In this document: piece by piece, positions 63,547 through 64,000 of the stretch
Layout of the letters: the number at the start of each line of letters is the position of its first letter
Position numbering within the stretch: position 1 is the stretch's first letter
Source: G963662655 sp963665015
GTDB lineage: Bacteria; Cloacimonadota; Cloacimonadia; Cloacimonadales; JAIOQZ01
Direction: 5' to 3'
Assembly (NCBI GenBank): GCA_963665015.2
Contig: CAXXSY010000004.1
Coordinates: forward strand, 1,054,001 to 1,118,000
Length of the DNA stretch: 64,000 nt
Translations under genes and position numbers: made by a program
The notes under the pieces: generated by a model
What the model saw: the letters and a program-made list of their open reading frames with translations, nothing else
What the model was told of the DNA's origin: nothing
Database searches by the model: none

Positions 63547-64000
63547 TCAAACCTCGAACACGTTCATCACGCCGTTGTACTGTCGATACACCATGCGGAT
63601 CACCATATCGAAATCGCGGTTGGTGATACCCAGCATCTGCCACACCCAGCGCGGAAGCGGCTCGACGTATTTATTTCCCGAATCGCCGATCATCATGGAC
63701 TTGGCGATGTTGTTACCCGCTGTTACGGCGGAGACGACAGGCTTGTCGGACTTGGCCAGTTCGAAGAAATGGTGGTGCCGGATGGCGGACACGAGGTAGT
63801 CGGGGAAATTCCACTTCTCGGCGAAGAACGCGCCAACCTCCTGATGCGTCATGGACATGACCTCGTTTTCGGCGACGAGCAGCCGCATGCCTGGATTGCG
63901 GTACAGGACGCGCTGGATCGAATCGTTTATGTCGGGCAAATGCTTGATGATGATGAACTTGCCGAGGTCGTGCAGCAGCCCCGCGAGGAAATATTCTTCC
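63547..64000 (-). CDS. HDOD-domain protein, 5' end outside window
   Basis: The frame enters from the right window edge and stops at 63547, giving 150 residues of C-terminus. It shows FLAGLLHDLGKFIIIKHLPD, typical of the HDOD domain (a HD-related domain without the full phosphodiesterase metal set). It continues with MTHQEVGAFFAEKWNFPDYLVSAIRHHH and SAVTAGNNIAKSMM. The HDLGK segment resembles the HD metal motif, and QEVG...W.FP..L..AI..HH is the HDOD signature. HDOD proteins act in signalling, often with chemoreceptors, c-di-GMP or stress regulators. What lies N-terminal cannot be seen. Confidence 0.88.
   Translation of the reverse strand, partial: EEYFLAGLLHDLGKFIIIKHLPDINDSIQRVLYRNPGMRLLVAENEVMSMTHQEVGAFFAEKWNFPDYLVSAIRHHHFFELAKSDKPVVSAVTAGNNIAKSMMIGDSGNKYVEPLPRWVWQMLGITNRDFDMVIRMVYRQYNGVMNVFEV

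Overview
The window looks like chromosome of a Gram-negative, moderately GC-rich bacterium. LPS-related genes (LptF/LptG-type permease, KdsD, a GmhB-like phosphatase), lipoproteins with clear lipoboxes, and secreted proteins ending in a PNPFNP-type sorting domain together suggest a lineage of the Fibrobacteres-Chlorobi-Bacteroidetes (FCB) superphylum or a related candidate phylum. No rRNA or tRNA gene was recognised, so the phylum is an inference. The two edge genes (M16 peptidase at 1-1596, HDOD protein at 63547-64000) are cut by the window.

Layout. 1-9.5 kb: secreted M16 peptidase, DUF2156 protein, carbamate kinase, acyl-CoA/ACP synthetase-like ligase, hybrid histidine kinase and phosphofructokinase. 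9.6-12.5 kb: an AT-richer two-gene island with a membrane coiled-coil protein and a NACHT NTPase with HEAT repeats, a candidate defence module. 12.5-16.7 kb (minus): sucC-sucD-fumarase alpha-methyltransferase-fumarase beta. 17.3-30 kb: an orphan nucleotidyltransferase, a lipoprotein, an NfeD/SPFH pair, psuG with two TPR signalling proteins, a FapA-type DUF342 protein, a degenerate-receiver kinase with small partners, and an Xer recombinase. 30-36.6 kb: rimO, a membrane-tethered solute-binding protein, thrS and kdsD. 36.8-48.7 kb: a run from a SpoVG-like protein and hflX through an aminotransferase and a small kinase-like protein to an FN3/beta-propeller lipoprotein and a 2144-residue secreted protein. 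48.9-55.3 kb: a GmhB-like phosphatase, then the hrcA-grpE-dnaK-dnaJ-rsmE heat-shock operon (minus) behind a CIRCE-like operator. 55.6-64 kb: a glycosidase-like TIM barrel, an MNT/HEPN toxin-antitoxin pair with a nonsense-broken toxin, and a tightly overlapping operon lptF/G-maf-amidohydrolase-unknown-C45 hydrolase (frameshifted).

The most unusual material is intergenic. Nearly every large gap is a mosaic of short hairpin repeats: GC-rich REP-like stems with compensatory changes, arrays of hairpins enclosed by an outer stem, and a 40-bp hairpin module found inserted into two different repeat families. One repeat supplies the C-terminus and stop codon of a gene; another lies between dnaK and dnaJ. 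Signalling genes also stand out: several histidine-kinase-like proteins lack a receiver aspartate, an ATPase domain or a recognisable N-box.
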